From Pseudomonadota bacterium (GTDB lineage Bacteria > Pseudomonadota > Alphaproteobacteria > Rhodospirillales > Magnetospirillaceae), in contig JAFAAW010000079.1 in assembly GCA_023426365.1 (NCBI GenBank), forward strand, positions 65,772 through 129,771: DNA of 64,000 nt, given 5' to 3'. Both the position numbers and the translations under genes were made by a program. Position 1 is the first letter of the stretch. Every line of letters starts with the position of its first letter. Of the stretch, positions 1-8,952 are shown piece after piece. The notes under the pieces are model-generated. The model was given only the letters and a program-made list of their open reading frames with translations, had not been told where the DNA came from and made no database searches.

Positions 1-50
1 CCGTAGAGCAGCGCCACCAGGCCGCATGCGATCACAAAGAGAGTGGTCAT
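1..50 (-). CDS. hppA: Probable proton-translocating pyrophosphatase, N-terminal 16 codons only
   Basis: Only the start of this leftward gene is in the window. An ATG at 48-50 opens a frame reading MTTLFVIACGLVALLYG, a hydrophobic first helix like that of membrane-bound H+-pyrophosphatases of Rhodospirillales. Such genes often lie next to thiL-nusB in this group. The identification rests on 16 residues plus gene context, so it is tentative. The AT-rich 240 bp upstream (51-290) would hold its promoter. Confidence 0.5.
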   Translation of the reverse strand, partial: MTTLFVIACGLVALLY

Positions 51-210
51 TGTGTCTTTATCCCCTGAGCAGCTTTATTGACTTTCGCGCCTCGCTCTTC
101 CGTCCGGCGAAAACTGCTGGTTGGCTGAGAGGACAACGCAAGCACCAAAAAAGTTGCCAGAAGACTCTGGGCGATGCAATGAATTGATCGCCAGATTATG
201 CCTTTATGGT

Positions 211-253
211 AATTATCCTCTCATCCCATTTGGATAATTGGGATAATTCCAAA
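211..253. promoter_or_regulatory. Repeated GGATAATT motif upstream of the hppA start
   Basis: The octamer AATTATCC is at 211-218, and its reverse complement GGATAATT occurs at 232-239 and again at 241-248. TTTGGA (229-234) and TCCAAA (248-253) flank the two copies as an inverted pair. The cluster sits in an unusually AT-rich stretch between the divergent or upstream flanks of the hppA-like start and the fliL-like gene. It may be an operator or AT-rich promoter upstream elements; the regulator is unknown. Confidence 0.3.
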
Positions 254-290
254 ATTATGATTGTTCCGTGCGAAAGTTTCGCCTGCTCAT

Positions 291-761
291 TCACTTGAGC
301 GACGACTGCTCGATGGTGACGTCCTTGACCCATCCGGGGACCAGCACCTTGTCGCACACGACCAGCAAACGGCGCCGCAAAACCGCGTGATCCAGGCTGG
401 AACTGTCCCGCAAATGGTACGGCAGAAACGCCATCATGTCTTCCAGAAAGGCATTTTGCAGGCGCGGCAAATTCTGTGCGACGATTTCCTTTTTCTCGAA
501 AGGAACTTCCAGCCGCAAAATCATTTCCGCCTGCTTGCGCACCTCACGGTCCTGCACCACGGGCACGATCAGCAGGCCGAAATCCACATAGGACGGCGGA
601 GTCACGACCGGCGCGGCGGTGCCCTCCCCCTTGGGCGCCGGGGCGTTGCCGATCAACTGGTTGAAGCGGTCAAGCGGGTCGATGCCCCAGAAGTAAAGAC
701 CGCCGATGATGGCGCCCACCATCATCAGAAACGCGACAACCATGAAGATCAGACGAATCAC
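291..761 (-). CDS. FliL-like single-pass membrane protein
   Basis: 156 residues with one N-terminal transmembrane helix (about residues 4-26) followed by a soluble part, presumably periplasmic. The soluble part has a beta-strand-like core (YVDFGLLIVPVV) and a helix-rich region (about residues 75-125), the layout of FliL-type flagellar basal-body-associated proteins. The ATG overlaps the thiL stop by 4 bp, so the two are translationally coupled and it is the last gene of the thiL-nusB-rib run. No other flagellar genes are adjacent, so a stator-associated role is only inferred from fold resemblance. It could be a FliL paralogue with another function. Confidence 0.55.
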   Translation of the reverse strand: MIRLIFMVVAFLMMVGAIIGGLYFWGIDPLDRFNQLIGNAPAPKGEGTAAPVVTPPSYVDFGLLIVPVVQDREVRKQAEMILRLEVPFEKKEIVAQNLPRLQNAFLEDMMAFLPYHLRDSSSLDHAVLRRRLLVVCDKVLVPGWVKDVTIEQSSLK

Positions 762-1768
762 GCGCCGGCCCCCGGCTCCGTTGCGCTGAAATGCCGCCAG
801 CCGCCACGGGCCAGCGCCATCGGCCGCCCCTGGGCATCGCGTACCACCACGCCCTGGCCCGGGGCCATGGCGCCGATGGCGGTGACCGCCACCCCGGTTC
901 TGGCCGACAGGGCCAAAATGGCCTCGCCGGCCGCGGCCGGGGCGGTGAACAGCAATTCGTAATCATCGCCGCCCGTCAGCACACTGGCAAGCAGCGATTG
1001 GTCGGCCGCCACCGCGGCCGCCGCCGCCGCCGACAGCGGCACGCGCGCGGCCTCGATTTCCGCTGCCAGGCCGGAGGCACGGCACAGATGGCCGAGATCC
1101 TGAACCAGGCCGTCAGACACGTCCATACCCGCATGGGCCAGCCCTGGCAGCTCCTGCCCCAGCCCCACGCGGGGGAGCGGCAGGCGATAGCGGTCCGCCA
1201 GGAAGGTCGCGTGCTCTGGCGCGAGTTGCGGCCACCCGTCGCGCGCTGCCCGCAGGCCCAGGGCGCCGTCGCCGATGGTGCCGCTGACCCAGATCACGTC
1301 GCCGGCCTGCGCGCCCGAACGCAGTATCGCGCGCCCCTTCCCCACCTTTCCGAGGGCGGTCAGTGTCAGGGTCAGCGGCCCTGGGGTCGAAACGGTGTCG
1401 CCGCCGATCAGGGCGACACCGAACGCGCGCGCGTCCTCAGCCAATCCCCGGCCGAACCCGCGCAGCCACTCCATCGCGGTCCCATGCGGAAAGGCGGCCG
1501 CCAGCAGCACGGCAAAGGGGCGCGCGCCCTTTGCGGCCAGATCGGACAGGTTGACGCGCATCAGCTTGCGCGCCACCAGGTCCGGCGGGTCGTCAGGCAG
1601 GAAATGAACCCCCGCCACCATGGCATCCATGGTGACGGCGGTTTCATGATCGGGATCGGAGGACAGCAGCGCGACGTCGTCGCGAAGATCGAGCGCGCCC
1701 GGATAAGAGCGCGCCAGCGGCGCGAACAGTTCGGCGATCAGTTCGAACTCGTCGGGGGCGCCGCTCAA
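758..1768 (-). CDS. thiL: Thiamine-monophosphate kinase
   Basis: 336 residues. ThiL phosphorylates thiamine monophosphate to the active cofactor thiamine diphosphate, using ATP in the cytoplasm. It shows the PurM-like fold signatures of the family: an acidic N-terminal metal/ATP site (LRDDVALLS), an MDAMVAGVHF stretch, the LIGGDTVSTPGPLTLT motif, GMDVSDGLVQDLGHL, and a GGDDYELLFTAP motif near the C-terminus. Length is normal for the family. It lies 11 bp downstream of nusB and overlaps the fliL-like gene by 4 bp, the usual nusB-thiL pairing in proteobacteria. Confidence 0.95.
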   Translation of the reverse strand: MSGAPDEFELIAELFAPLARSYPGALDLRDDVALLSSDPDHETAVTMDAMVAGVHFLPDDPPDLVARKLMRVNLSDLAAKGARPFAVLLAAAFPHGTAMEWLRGFGRGLAEDARAFGVALIGGDTVSTPGPLTLTLTALGKVGKGRAILRSGAQAGDVIWVSGTIGDGALGLRAARDGWPQLAPEHATFLADRYRLPLPRVGLGQELPGLAHAGMDVSDGLVQDLGHLCRASGLAAEIEAARVPLSAAAAAAVAADQSLLASVLTGGDDYELLFTAPAAAGEAILALSARTGVAVTAIGAMAPGQGVVVRDAQGRPMALARGGWRHFSATEPGAGA

Positions 1769-1779
1769 CGGGGCGTCCC

Positions 1780-2277
1780 TCAGGTCGGACGCGCGCCGTC
1801 ACCCTCGAATTCGTCGGCGCGCAGCACGCGGGCGATCTTGTCCAGCACCGCATTGACCATCTTGGGTTCCGGGCCGGCATAGAAGGCGTGGGCCACGTCG
1901 ACGAATTCGGTGATGACGACACGGGCCGGGGTCTGCGGCCGCGCCTTCATCTCGAAGGCACCGGCGCGCAGGATGGCGCGCAACACGGATTCCAGGCGAT
2001 CCACCGTCCAATCGCGCGACAGCGCGTGGCCGATCATCTCATCCAGCAATTCGCCTTCGGCGGTGGCGCCGCGCACCAGCAGCGTCACCAGCTCGCCGTC
2101 GGGCGTCGCCAATTTGGACGGCTCGTCATCCTCCTGGCGCTGGCGGAACTCGTCGATCGCCTGCTCGGCGGTGACGCCGGTGATCTCCATGGAATACAGC
2201 GCCTGCACCGCGGCCAGACGGGCGGCGGAACGGCGGGTGGCATTGGGATTGGGCTTACGCACTTGGGTTTTGCTCAC
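1780..2277 (-). CDS. nusB: Transcription antitermination factor NusB
   Basis: 165 residues, all-helical NusB fold. NusB binds boxA RNA with NusE (ribosomal protein S10) in rRNA antitermination complexes. Recognisable parts are the Arg-rich N-terminus (RRSAARLAAVQALYSMEI), the VDRLESVLRAILRAGAFEM segment, and the C-terminal FVDVAHAFYAGPEPKMVNAV helix ending in VLDKIAR. The start ATG overlaps the ribH stop (2274-2277), indicating coupled translation. The ribH-nusB-thiL order is widespread in proteobacteria. Confidence 0.96.
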   Translation of the reverse strand: MSKTQVRKPNPNATRRSAARLAAVQALYSMEITGVTAEQAIDEFRQRQEDDEPSKLATPDGELVTLLVRGATAEGELLDEMIGHALSRDWTVDRLESVLRAILRAGAFEMKARPQTPARVVITEFVDVAHAFYAGPEPKMVNAVLDKIARVLRADEFEGDGARPT

Positions 2278-2732
2278 CGGGAAAGTTTCAGGGCGCGCTT
2301 GAGATCAAGCATGCGAAGGCAGGCGCGCGCCGCCTGCCCGCCCAGGTTCTTGCGGGCGGGATCGGCGCGGTTGAGGGCTTGCGCCTCGTTGTGGACGGTC
2401 AGCACCCCGCTGCCCAGGGCCAGATGGCGGCGGGTCGCCACCTCGCTGCAGCCGTTGACGCAGGCGGTGGAGACATGGTGGTAGTGGTCGCTTTCCCCGC
2501 GGATGGCGGTTCCCAGCACGACGAAACCGTCATAGCGGATGTCGGCGGTGCCCATCTCCTGGGCGGCGGCGTACATCTCCAGCGCGGCCGGCAGTTCCAG
2601 CACGCCCGGAATGGTCACCGTGTCCCACTGGGCACCGGCCGCTTCCAGCGCCTGGGTGGCACCGGCCAGCAGCATGTCGGCCAGATGGTCGTAGAAGCGC
2701 GCCTCGATGATCAGAACGCGGGTATCGCTCAT
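2274..2732 (-). CDS. ribH: 6,7-dimethyl-8-ribityllumazine synthase
   Basis: 152 residues. RibH condenses the ribityl-aminouracil with 3,4-dihydroxy-2-butanone 4-phosphate, the penultimate riboflavin step, usually in a large icosahedral or pentameric shell. Seen are the substrate motif TIPGVLELPAAL, the invariant GTAIRGES..HY.HV active-site segment with its histidines, and a C-terminal GGQAARACLRM helix. It sits 18 bp after ribB(X) and overlaps nusB by 4 bp, so riboflavin synthesis and nusB share one transcript. Confidence 0.95.
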   Translation of the reverse strand: MSDTRVLIIEARFYDHLADMLLAGATQALEAAGAQWDTVTIPGVLELPAALEMYAAAQEMGTADIRYDGFVVLGTAIRGESDHYHHVSTACVNGCSEVATRRHLALGSGVLTVHNEAQALNRADPARKNLGGQAARACLRMLDLKRALKLSR

Positions 2733-2750
2733 AATCTGGTCCTCTCTGGC

Positions 2751-3869
<1,119 letters not shown>

Positions 3870-3873
3870 CGGA

Positions 3874-4467
3874 TTATTCCCTTTCCAGAAGGCGCGCAAC
3901 ATACCGCGCAAGCATGTCGATTTCCATATTCACGCGGTCGCCTTCGCGCAGCCCGCCAAAAGTGGTCACCGCCTGGGTATGGGGAATGACGTTGACGCCG
4001 AACAGGCGCCTGTCAACCTCATTGACGGTCAGCGAGACGCCATCCAGCGCCACCGATCCCTTGGGGGCGACAAATTTGGCCAGGTCCGCCGGCGCCTCGA
4101 AGGTGAAGCGCAGGGATTCGTTCTCGGGCCGGATCGACACCACGCGGGCGACGCCGTCCACATGGCCGGACACGATGTGGCCGCCCAATTCGTCACCGAC
4201 CTTGCAGGCCCGTTCCAGGTTGACGCGGGTGCCCACCTGCCAGTCGCCCAGGGTGGTCTTGGACAGGGTTTCCGCCGAGGCCTGGATCACATAGGACTCG
4301 CCCGCCTTCTCGATCACGGTCAGGCAGACGCCGTTATGGGCGATGGAGGCGCCGATATCCACCCCGGCCAGATCGTAACGGGTCGCGACCTCGAACCGGG
4401 CGTCCTGGCCCTGATCCCGCGCAACCCGGCGCACTTCACCCAAATCGGTGACGATGCCAGTGAACAT
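3874..4467 (-). CDS. ribE: Riboflavin synthase alpha chain
   Basis: 197 residues, two tandem lumazine-binding barrels of about 95 residues each. The enzyme dismutates two lumazine molecules into riboflavin. The canonical MFTGIV start is present, followed by SIAHNGVCLTV in barrel 1 and the matching SVALDGVSLTVNEV in barrel 2, plus the linker GGHIVSGHVDG. It lies between ribD and ribB(X) on the same strand with 4 and 13 bp gaps. Length is normal. Confidence 0.95.
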   Translation of the reverse strand: MFTGIVTDLGEVRRVARDQGQDARFEVATRYDLAGVDIGASIAHNGVCLTVIEKAGESYVIQASAETLSKTTLGDWQVGTRVNLERACKVGDELGGHIVSGHVDGVARVVSIRPENESLRFTFEAPADLAKFVAPKGSVALDGVSLTVNEVDRRLFGVNVIPHTQAVTTFGGLREGDRVNMEIDMLARYVARLLERE

Positions 4468-4480
4468 CGGCCCGCACTCC

Positions 4481-5572
4481 TCAGATTTTCTTATAGATTT
4501 CCATCACATCTTCGGCGATCGGGCACACCTCGACCCGCTCGAAACGCGGGGTCTGCCCCAGATGATCCACACCGAACCCGACAGCCGCCGGCAATCCGTC
4601 GCCACCCATCATGCGGGCAGCGCGGAACCAAACAAGGCGGTCCACCAGCCCCGCGCGCAGCAGGCCGGCGGCCAGATGGGCGCCCCCTTCCACCAGCACG
4701 CGGGTAACACCGCTTTCGGCCAGCGCGGTCAGCGCGGCGTGCAGATCGATGGCGTGGTCGGCGCCCTCGGGCAGTTCCACCACATCGACGCCGGCGTCGC
4801 GGAACGCGGAAATCCGCTCCGGGGCGCCGCCGTCCAACGTCAGCAGCCAGGTGGGGATCTCGTTGGCGGTCATCACCAGCCGGCTGGTCAGCGGCAGGCG
4901 CATGCGCCCGTCCACGATCACCCGAACCGGCGAGCGGTCCTCCAATCCCGGCAAACGGCAGGTCAGTTCCGGGTCGTCCACCAGGGCGGTGCCGCTGCCG
5001 ACCATGATCACGTCGTTTTCGGCCCGCAGCAGGTGGCTGGCCTGGCGCGCGCCCGCGCCCGTGATCCATTTGCTTTCGCCGGAATGGGTCGCGATGCGGC
5101 CGTCCAGCGTGGTCGCCAGCTTGAGGGTGACCAGCGGGTGGCGCTCACGCTGCGTGAGGAAAAATCCGGCGTTCAACTCGCGCGCCTCGTCGGCGCAGAC
5201 GCCCAGCCTGACCTCGATCCCGGCCTGGCGCAGCAGCTCGAACCCGCGCCCGGACACCCGCGGGTCGGTGTCCTCGATGGCGGCGACCACGCGGGCGACG
5301 CCGGCCTGGATCAGCGCCTCGGCGCAGGGCGGGGTCTTGCCGTGATGGGAGCAGGGTTCCAGCGTCACATAGGCGGTGGCGCCGCGCGCGGCCTCGCCCG
5401 CCATGGCCAGCGCCTCGGTCTCGGCATGGGGGCGGCCGCCCGGCTGGGTCCAGCCCCGGCCGACCACGCGCCCCTCCTTGACGAGCACGCAGCCCACGGC
5501 CGGGTTGGGCCACACGCTGCCCAAGCCCCGCCGGGCCAGGCCCAGCGCGGCGCGCATGTGGGCGCGGTCCAT
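4481..5572 (-). CDS. ribD: Bifunctional pyrimidine deaminase/reductase in riboflavin synthesis
   Basis: 363 residues from the ATG at 5570-5572, chosen because MDRAHMRAALGLARRGLG is the usual RibD N-terminus and because the longer frame would run into nrdR. The N-terminal deaminase domain has the zinc site HAETEAL and PCSHHGKTPPC. The C-terminal reductase domain has VTLKLATTLDGRIA, the VMVGSGT-like IMVGSGTALVDDPELTCR segment, and VLVEGGAHLAAGLL. Together they convert the product of GTP opening to the ribitylamino-uracil phosphate. It sits 19 bp after nrdR, as in many proteobacteria. Confidence 0.95.
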   Translation of the reverse strand: MDRAHMRAALGLARRGLGSVWPNPAVGCVLVKEGRVVGRGWTQPGGRPHAETEALAMAGEAARGATAYVTLEPCSHHGKTPPCAEALIQAGVARVVAAIEDTDPRVSGRGFELLRQAGIEVRLGVCADEARELNAGFFLTQRERHPLVTLKLATTLDGRIATHSGESKWITGAGARQASHLLRAENDVIMVGSGTALVDDPELTCRLPGLEDRSPVRVIVDGRMRLPLTSRLVMTANEIPTWLLTLDGGAPERISAFRDAGVDVVELPEGADHAIDLHAALTALAESGVTRVLVEGGAHLAAGLLRAGLVDRLVWFRAARMMGGDGLPAAVGFGVDHLGQTPRFERVEVCPIAEDVMEIYKKI

Positions 5573-5591
5573 GTCGGCGCTGGCGCCCTTA

Positions 5592-6056
5592 TCAGTCGTC
5601 GTGGCTGCCACCCACCATCTTTCCCAAGAAGTCCTCGAAGTCCTTGGCTTCGCGGAAATTGCGGTAAACCGAGGCGTAACGGACATACGCGACCTTGTCC
5701 AGGTCCATCAGCACGTCCATCACCAGCTCGCCGATGTACTTCGAGGGCACCTCGTTCTCGCCCATGCTTTCCAGGCGGCGATGGATGCCGTTGGCGATGC
5801 GCTCGATCTGCTCTTCATCGACGGGGCGCTTGCGCAACGCGATGCGCAGCGATTTGACCAGCTTCTCGCGATCGAACGGGATGCGCTCGCCGTCCTTCTT
5901 GATGACCACCAAGTCGCGGATCTGCACACGTTCGAAGGTGGTGAAACGCGAACCGCAGGCCGGGCACGAGCGCCGGCGGCGGATCGCCGAATTGTCTTCG
6001 GTCGGCCGCGAATCCTTTACCTGGGTATCATCGTGACCACAGAACGGACAACGCAT
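5592..6056 (-). CDS. nrdR: Transcriptional repressor NrdR
   Basis: 154 residues. NrdR represses ribonucleotide reductase genes in response to adenine nucleotide balance. It has the N-terminal zinc ribbon (CPFCG at the start, then [17 protein letters not shown]) followed by an ATP-cone domain ([20 protein letters not shown]). Length and motif order are exactly those of the family. It is between glyA and ribD, a common alphaproteobacterial arrangement. Confidence 0.96.
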   Translation of the reverse strand: MRCPFCGHDDTQVKDSRPTEDNSAIRRRRSCPACGSRFTTFERVQIRDLVVIKKDGERIPFDREKLVKSLRIALRKRPVDEEQIERIANGIHRRLESMGENEVPSKYIGELVMDVLMDLDKVAYVRYASVYRNFREAKDFEDFLGKMVGGSHDD

Positions 6057-6080
6057 CGAATTTCCCCCTAGACGCGAGTG

Positions 6081-6110
6081 CGGGGCCGCCTCCCCCTCGA
6101 GGCGGCCCCG
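6081..6110. terminator. GC-rich hairpin between glyA and nrdR
   Basis: An 11-bp perfect inverted repeat (CGGGGCCGCCT at 6081-6091, AGGCGGCCCCG at 6100-6110) with an 8-nt loop, 10 bp downstream of the glyA stop. There is no U-tract on either side, so it may slow or stabilise transcripts rather than end them fully. Confidence 0.4.
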
Positions 6111-6119
6111 CCCACCCAG

Positions 6120-7397
6120 TTACGAGTAGATGGGGAAGCGGCGGCACAGCTCCGCCACTTCAGCCCGGGCCTTGGCCTCGGCGGCCGAGTTATCGTCGGG
6201 ATTGGCGGCCAGCCCGTCCAGCACGTCGCCGATCAGCTCGCCCACCTTCTTGAACTCCTCGACACCGAAGCCGCGGGTGGTGGCGGCCGGGGTGCCCAGG
6301 CGGATGCCCGAGGTGATGGTCGGCTTTTCGGGGTCGAACGGGATGCCGTTCTTGTTGCAGGTCATGCCGGCGCGCTCCAGGCTGGCCTCGGCGGCCTTGC
6401 CGGTCAGCTTCTTGGGACGCAGGTCCACCAGCATCAGGTGCGAATCGGTGCCGCCCGAGACGATGGCGAGGCCACGGCGGACCAGGGTCTCGGCCAGCGC
6501 CCGGGCGTTGGCGACCACCTGACCGGCATAAGCCTTGAACTCGGGCTGCAGCGCTTCGCCGAAGGCCACCGCCTTGCCGGCGATGACGTGCATCAGCGGG
6601 CCGCCCTGGATGCCCGGGAAGATGGCCGAGTTGATCTTCTTCGCGATCGCCTCGTCATTGGTCAGGATCATGCCGCCGCGCGGACCGCGCAGGGTCTTGT
6701 GGGTGGTGGTGGTCACCACATGGGCGTGCGGGAACGGGTTAGGGTACTGGCCACCGGCCACCAGGCCGGCGAAGTGCGCCATGTCCACCATGAACAGCGC
6801 GCCCACCTCGTCGGCGATCTTGCGGAAGCGGGCGAAATCGATGACGCGCGGATAGGCCGAACCGCCGGCGATGATCAGCTTCGGCTTATGCTCCTTGGCG
6901 AGCTGCTCGACCTCGTCGAAATCCACCAGCGCATCCTGGAGACGCACGCCGTACTGCACGGCCTTGAACCACTTGCCCGACTGGTTGGGGGCGGCGCCGT
7001 GGGTCAGGTGGCCGCCGGCGGCAAGCGACATGCCCATGATGGTGTCGCCGGGCTGCACCAGGGCCATGAACACGCCCTGATTGGCCTGCGAACCCGAGCT
7101 GGGCTGGACGTTGGCGAACTGGCAGCCGAACAGCTTGCAGGCGCGGTCGATGGCCAGTTGCTCGACCACGTCCACGTATTCGCAGCCGCCGTAATAGCGC
7201 TTGCCCGGATAACCCTCGGCGTACTTGTTGGTCAGCACCGAGCCCTGCGCCTCAAGCACCGCGCGCGAGACGATGTTCTCGGAGGCGATCAGCTCGATCT
7301 GGTCCTGCTGGCGCTTCAGCTCCTTGGAGACGGCGGCGAAGACGTCGGCGTCGCGCTCGGCCAGCGAAGTGCTAAAAAAGGTTTCGGTCGCGGTCAT
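6120..7397 (-). CDS. glyA: Serine hydroxymethyltransferase
   Basis: 425 residues, the normal length. The PLP enzyme interconverts serine and glycine, feeding one-carbon units to tetrahydrofolate. Seen are the N-terminal [52 protein letters not shown], and the PLP-lysine segment [18 protein letters not shown]. It is 30 bp downstream of rpiB and followed by nrdR; the rpiB-glyA-nrdR order is typical of Alphaproteobacteria. Confidence 0.97.
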   Translation of the reverse strand: MTATETFFSTSLAERDADVFAAVSKELKRQQDQIELIASENIVSRAVLEAQGSVLTNKYAEGYPGKRYYGGCEYVDVVEQLAIDRACKLFGCQFANVQPSSGSQANQGVFMALVQPGDTIMGMSLAAGGHLTHGAAPNQSGKWFKAVQYGVRLQDALVDFDEVEQLAKEHKPKLIIAGGSAYPRVIDFARFRKIADEVGALFMVDMAHFAGLVAGGQYPNPFPHAHVVTTTTHKTLRGPRGGMILTNDEAIAKKINSAIFPGIQGGPLMHVIAGKAVAFGEALQPEFKAYAGQVVANARALAETLVRRGLAIVSGGTDSHLMLVDLRPKKLTGKAAEASLERAGMTCNKNGIPFDPEKPTITSGIRLGTPAATTRGFGVEEFKKVGELIGDVLDGLAANPDDNSAAEAKARAEVAELCRRFPIYS

Positions 7398-7427
7398 CGG
7401 GGTTCTTTCGTCAGGTCGGGGATGGGA

Positions 7428-7877
7428 TCAGCGCTCGCCGTTCTCGGCCAGCTTGGCGACGCGGCGGGCATGCCGGCCGCCTTCGAATTCGGTGTCCAGG
7501 AAGATGTCCAGGCAATCCTTGGCGATCTCGGGACCGATGGTGCGGCCGCCCAGCACCAGCACGTTGGCGTCGTTGTGCAGGCGGCACATGCGCGCGCCGT
7601 AGGCGTCGTGCACCAGGGCGGCGCGAACGTGGGCGAAACGGTTGGCGGCGATGGAGATGCCGATGCCCGAGCCGCACATCAGGACGCCGCGGGCGGCCTT
7701 GCCCTGCCTGATCGCATCGGCGATGGCGACGGCGAAATCCGGATAATCGACCGACTGCGCGCCGTCGGTGCCCAGATCGAGGACGGCGAAGCCGCGGCCT
7801 TCCAGGTGGCGGGCCAGCAGCGACTTCAACTCGACGCCGCCGTGATCCGAGGCCAGCGCGATGGTTTCCTTGCTCAT
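7428..7877 (-). CDS. rpiB: Ribose-5-phosphate isomerase B
   Basis: 149 residues from the ATG at 7875-7877; the frame is open further upstream but MSKETIALASDHGG is the standard start of the family. It interconverts ribose 5-phosphate and ribulose 5-phosphate, the latter being also the RibB substrate made in the same gene block. Motifs: ASDHGGVELK, DYPDFAVAIADAI, the active-site cysteine in VLMCGSGIGISIAANRF, and DANVLVLGGRTIG. It belongs to the RpiB/LacAB family and is not related in sequence to RpiA. Confidence 0.93.
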   Translation of the reverse strand: MSKETIALASDHGGVELKSLLARHLEGRGFAVLDLGTDGAQSVDYPDFAVAIADAIRQGKAARGVLMCGSGIGISIAANRFAHVRAALVHDAYGARMCRLHNDANVLVLGGRTIGPEIAKDCLDIFLDTEFEGGRHARRVAKLAENGER

Positions 7878-8177
7878 GCCGAAAAATTCCTGCGGGATCA
7901 GGAGAGAACAGGATCGCTCAATACCATATCTCGACACAATTTGCCAATGCGCCACCACCGCGTGGGGCGCAGCCGCAAGATCACGGCTGCACTGCAACAA
8001 TGCCAGAAACCACCCCTACGACCATTCCGGATTGGCAAGTGATCACCCAGCCCAACCACAGACCATTGGGGTATAGGTCTCTCCCTAAAGTGGGTCATTT
8101 ATTGAAAATGGCAGTCTTCAAAAGAAATCATTATTCTTGCTTCGCAGATAGGAATTGACAGCAAAGATGAGCCGTGC
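7878..8177. other. 300-bp intergenic region between divergent rpiB and mucR-like genes
   Basis: No coding sequence of its own is evident. It should hold back-to-back promoters for rpiB-glyA leftward and the MucR-like regulator rightward. Its rightward half (about 8095-8160) is distinctly AT-rich, the composition MucR-type proteins tend to bind; autoregulation is an inference. Confidence 0.4.
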
Positions 8178-8675
8178 ATGATGGATACAGCCTCGGCAAG
8201 AACCTCTGCGGACACCCAAATGACTGACATCACCGCCGACAAGACCAACCGCGACGACCTTCTGCGCATGGCCGTGGACGTTGTCGCCGCCTATGTGAGC
8301 AAGAACCCTCTGCCCGCCGGTCAAATCCCGGAGGTCATTCATACGGTCTACGCCTCGCTGTCTTCGCTGGAAACCGGTGTGCCGGAGGCCAAGTCCGAAG
8401 CGCCGAAACCTGCCGTTCCGGTCAAGAAGTCGGTCACGCCCGACTACATCGTCTGCCTTGAAGACGGCAAGAAGCTGAAGATGCTCAAGCGGCATCTGCG
8501 CACCACCTACAACATGACTCCCGACGAATACCGGGCCAAGTGGGCGCTGCCGCCGGATTATCCCATGGTGGCCCCCAATTACGCCGCCCAGCGCTCCGAT
8601 TTCGCCAAGAAGATCGGCTTGGGCCGCAAGGCTGGCGAGGGCGACGAGAAGCCCGGCCGCCGCAAGTCGCGCTGA
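8178..8675 (+). CDS. mucR: MucR/Ros-family transcriptional regulator with altered zinc ligands
   Basis: 165 residues; an internal ATG at 8220 would give 151, nearer the family length, and either may be used. The C-terminal half matches the Ros/MucR DNA-binding domain: VTPDYIVCLEDGKKLKMLK, then RHL, YNMTPDEYRAKW, DYPMVAPNYA and the basic tail KKIGLGRK. Of the four classical Ros zinc ligands only Cys93 and His106 are conserved; Asp96 and Tyr111 (numbered from 8178) replace the second Cys and second His. Homologues with such losses are known in rhizobia and some fold without zinc. MucR proteins are global, nucleoid-associated-like regulators. A strong terminator follows. Confidence 0.88.
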   Translation: MMDTASARTSADTQMTDITADKTNRDDLLRMAVDVVAAYVSKNPLPAGQIPEVIHTVYASLSSLETGVPEAKSEAPKPAVPVKKSVTPDYIVCLEDGKKLKMLKRHLRTTYNMTPDEYRAKWALPPDYPMVAPNYAAQRSDFAKKIGLGRKAGEGDEKPGRRKSR

Positions 8676-8691
8676 GCACCGCTCATGAAAC

Positions 8692-8723
8692 AGGGCCGCA
8701 TCCCCGGGGGATGCGGCCCTTTT
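8692..8723 (+). terminator. Intrinsic terminator after mucR-like gene
   Basis: Perfect inverted repeat of AGGGCCGCATCCCC around a single G, ending in TTTT at about 8720-8723, 15 bp past the stop codon. Confidence 0.85.
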
Positions 8724-8760
8724 CAATTGCCGGAATGTGCCGTTCTTGCCTGCAACTCGT

Positions 8761-8952
8761 TTACGCCCCTGATTTGGCGTTCTTGTTGAGGACGTATTCC
8801 AGCTTGCGCAGTGCCGTTTGCTTCAGACGCAACTCGCCGGCGGCCGCATCCCCGACAATGGATATCTCGGTCCCGGTGGCCGCATCGATGGCGGAGACCT
8901 TCACATAGGCCCCGATGCGGCGCATTTCGAACAGCACTTCACGCGCGGCCAT
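8761..8952 (-). CDS. Small conserved protein (DUF6898-like)
   Basis: 63 residues starting at the ATG 8950-8952. It reads MAAREVLFEMRRIGAYVKVS and continues with AIDAATGTEISIVGD and an ALRKLEYVLNKN tail, a compact alpha/beta protein of the kind annotated DUF6898 in Alphaproteobacteria (from memory, not searched). The start lies inside the upstream hydrolase gene, a 14-bp overlap, so it is almost certainly co-translated with it. No function is known to me. Confidence 0.7.
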   Translation of the reverse strand: MAAREVLFEMRRIGAYVKVSAIDAATGTEISIVGDAAAGELRLKQTALRKLEYVLNKNAKSGA

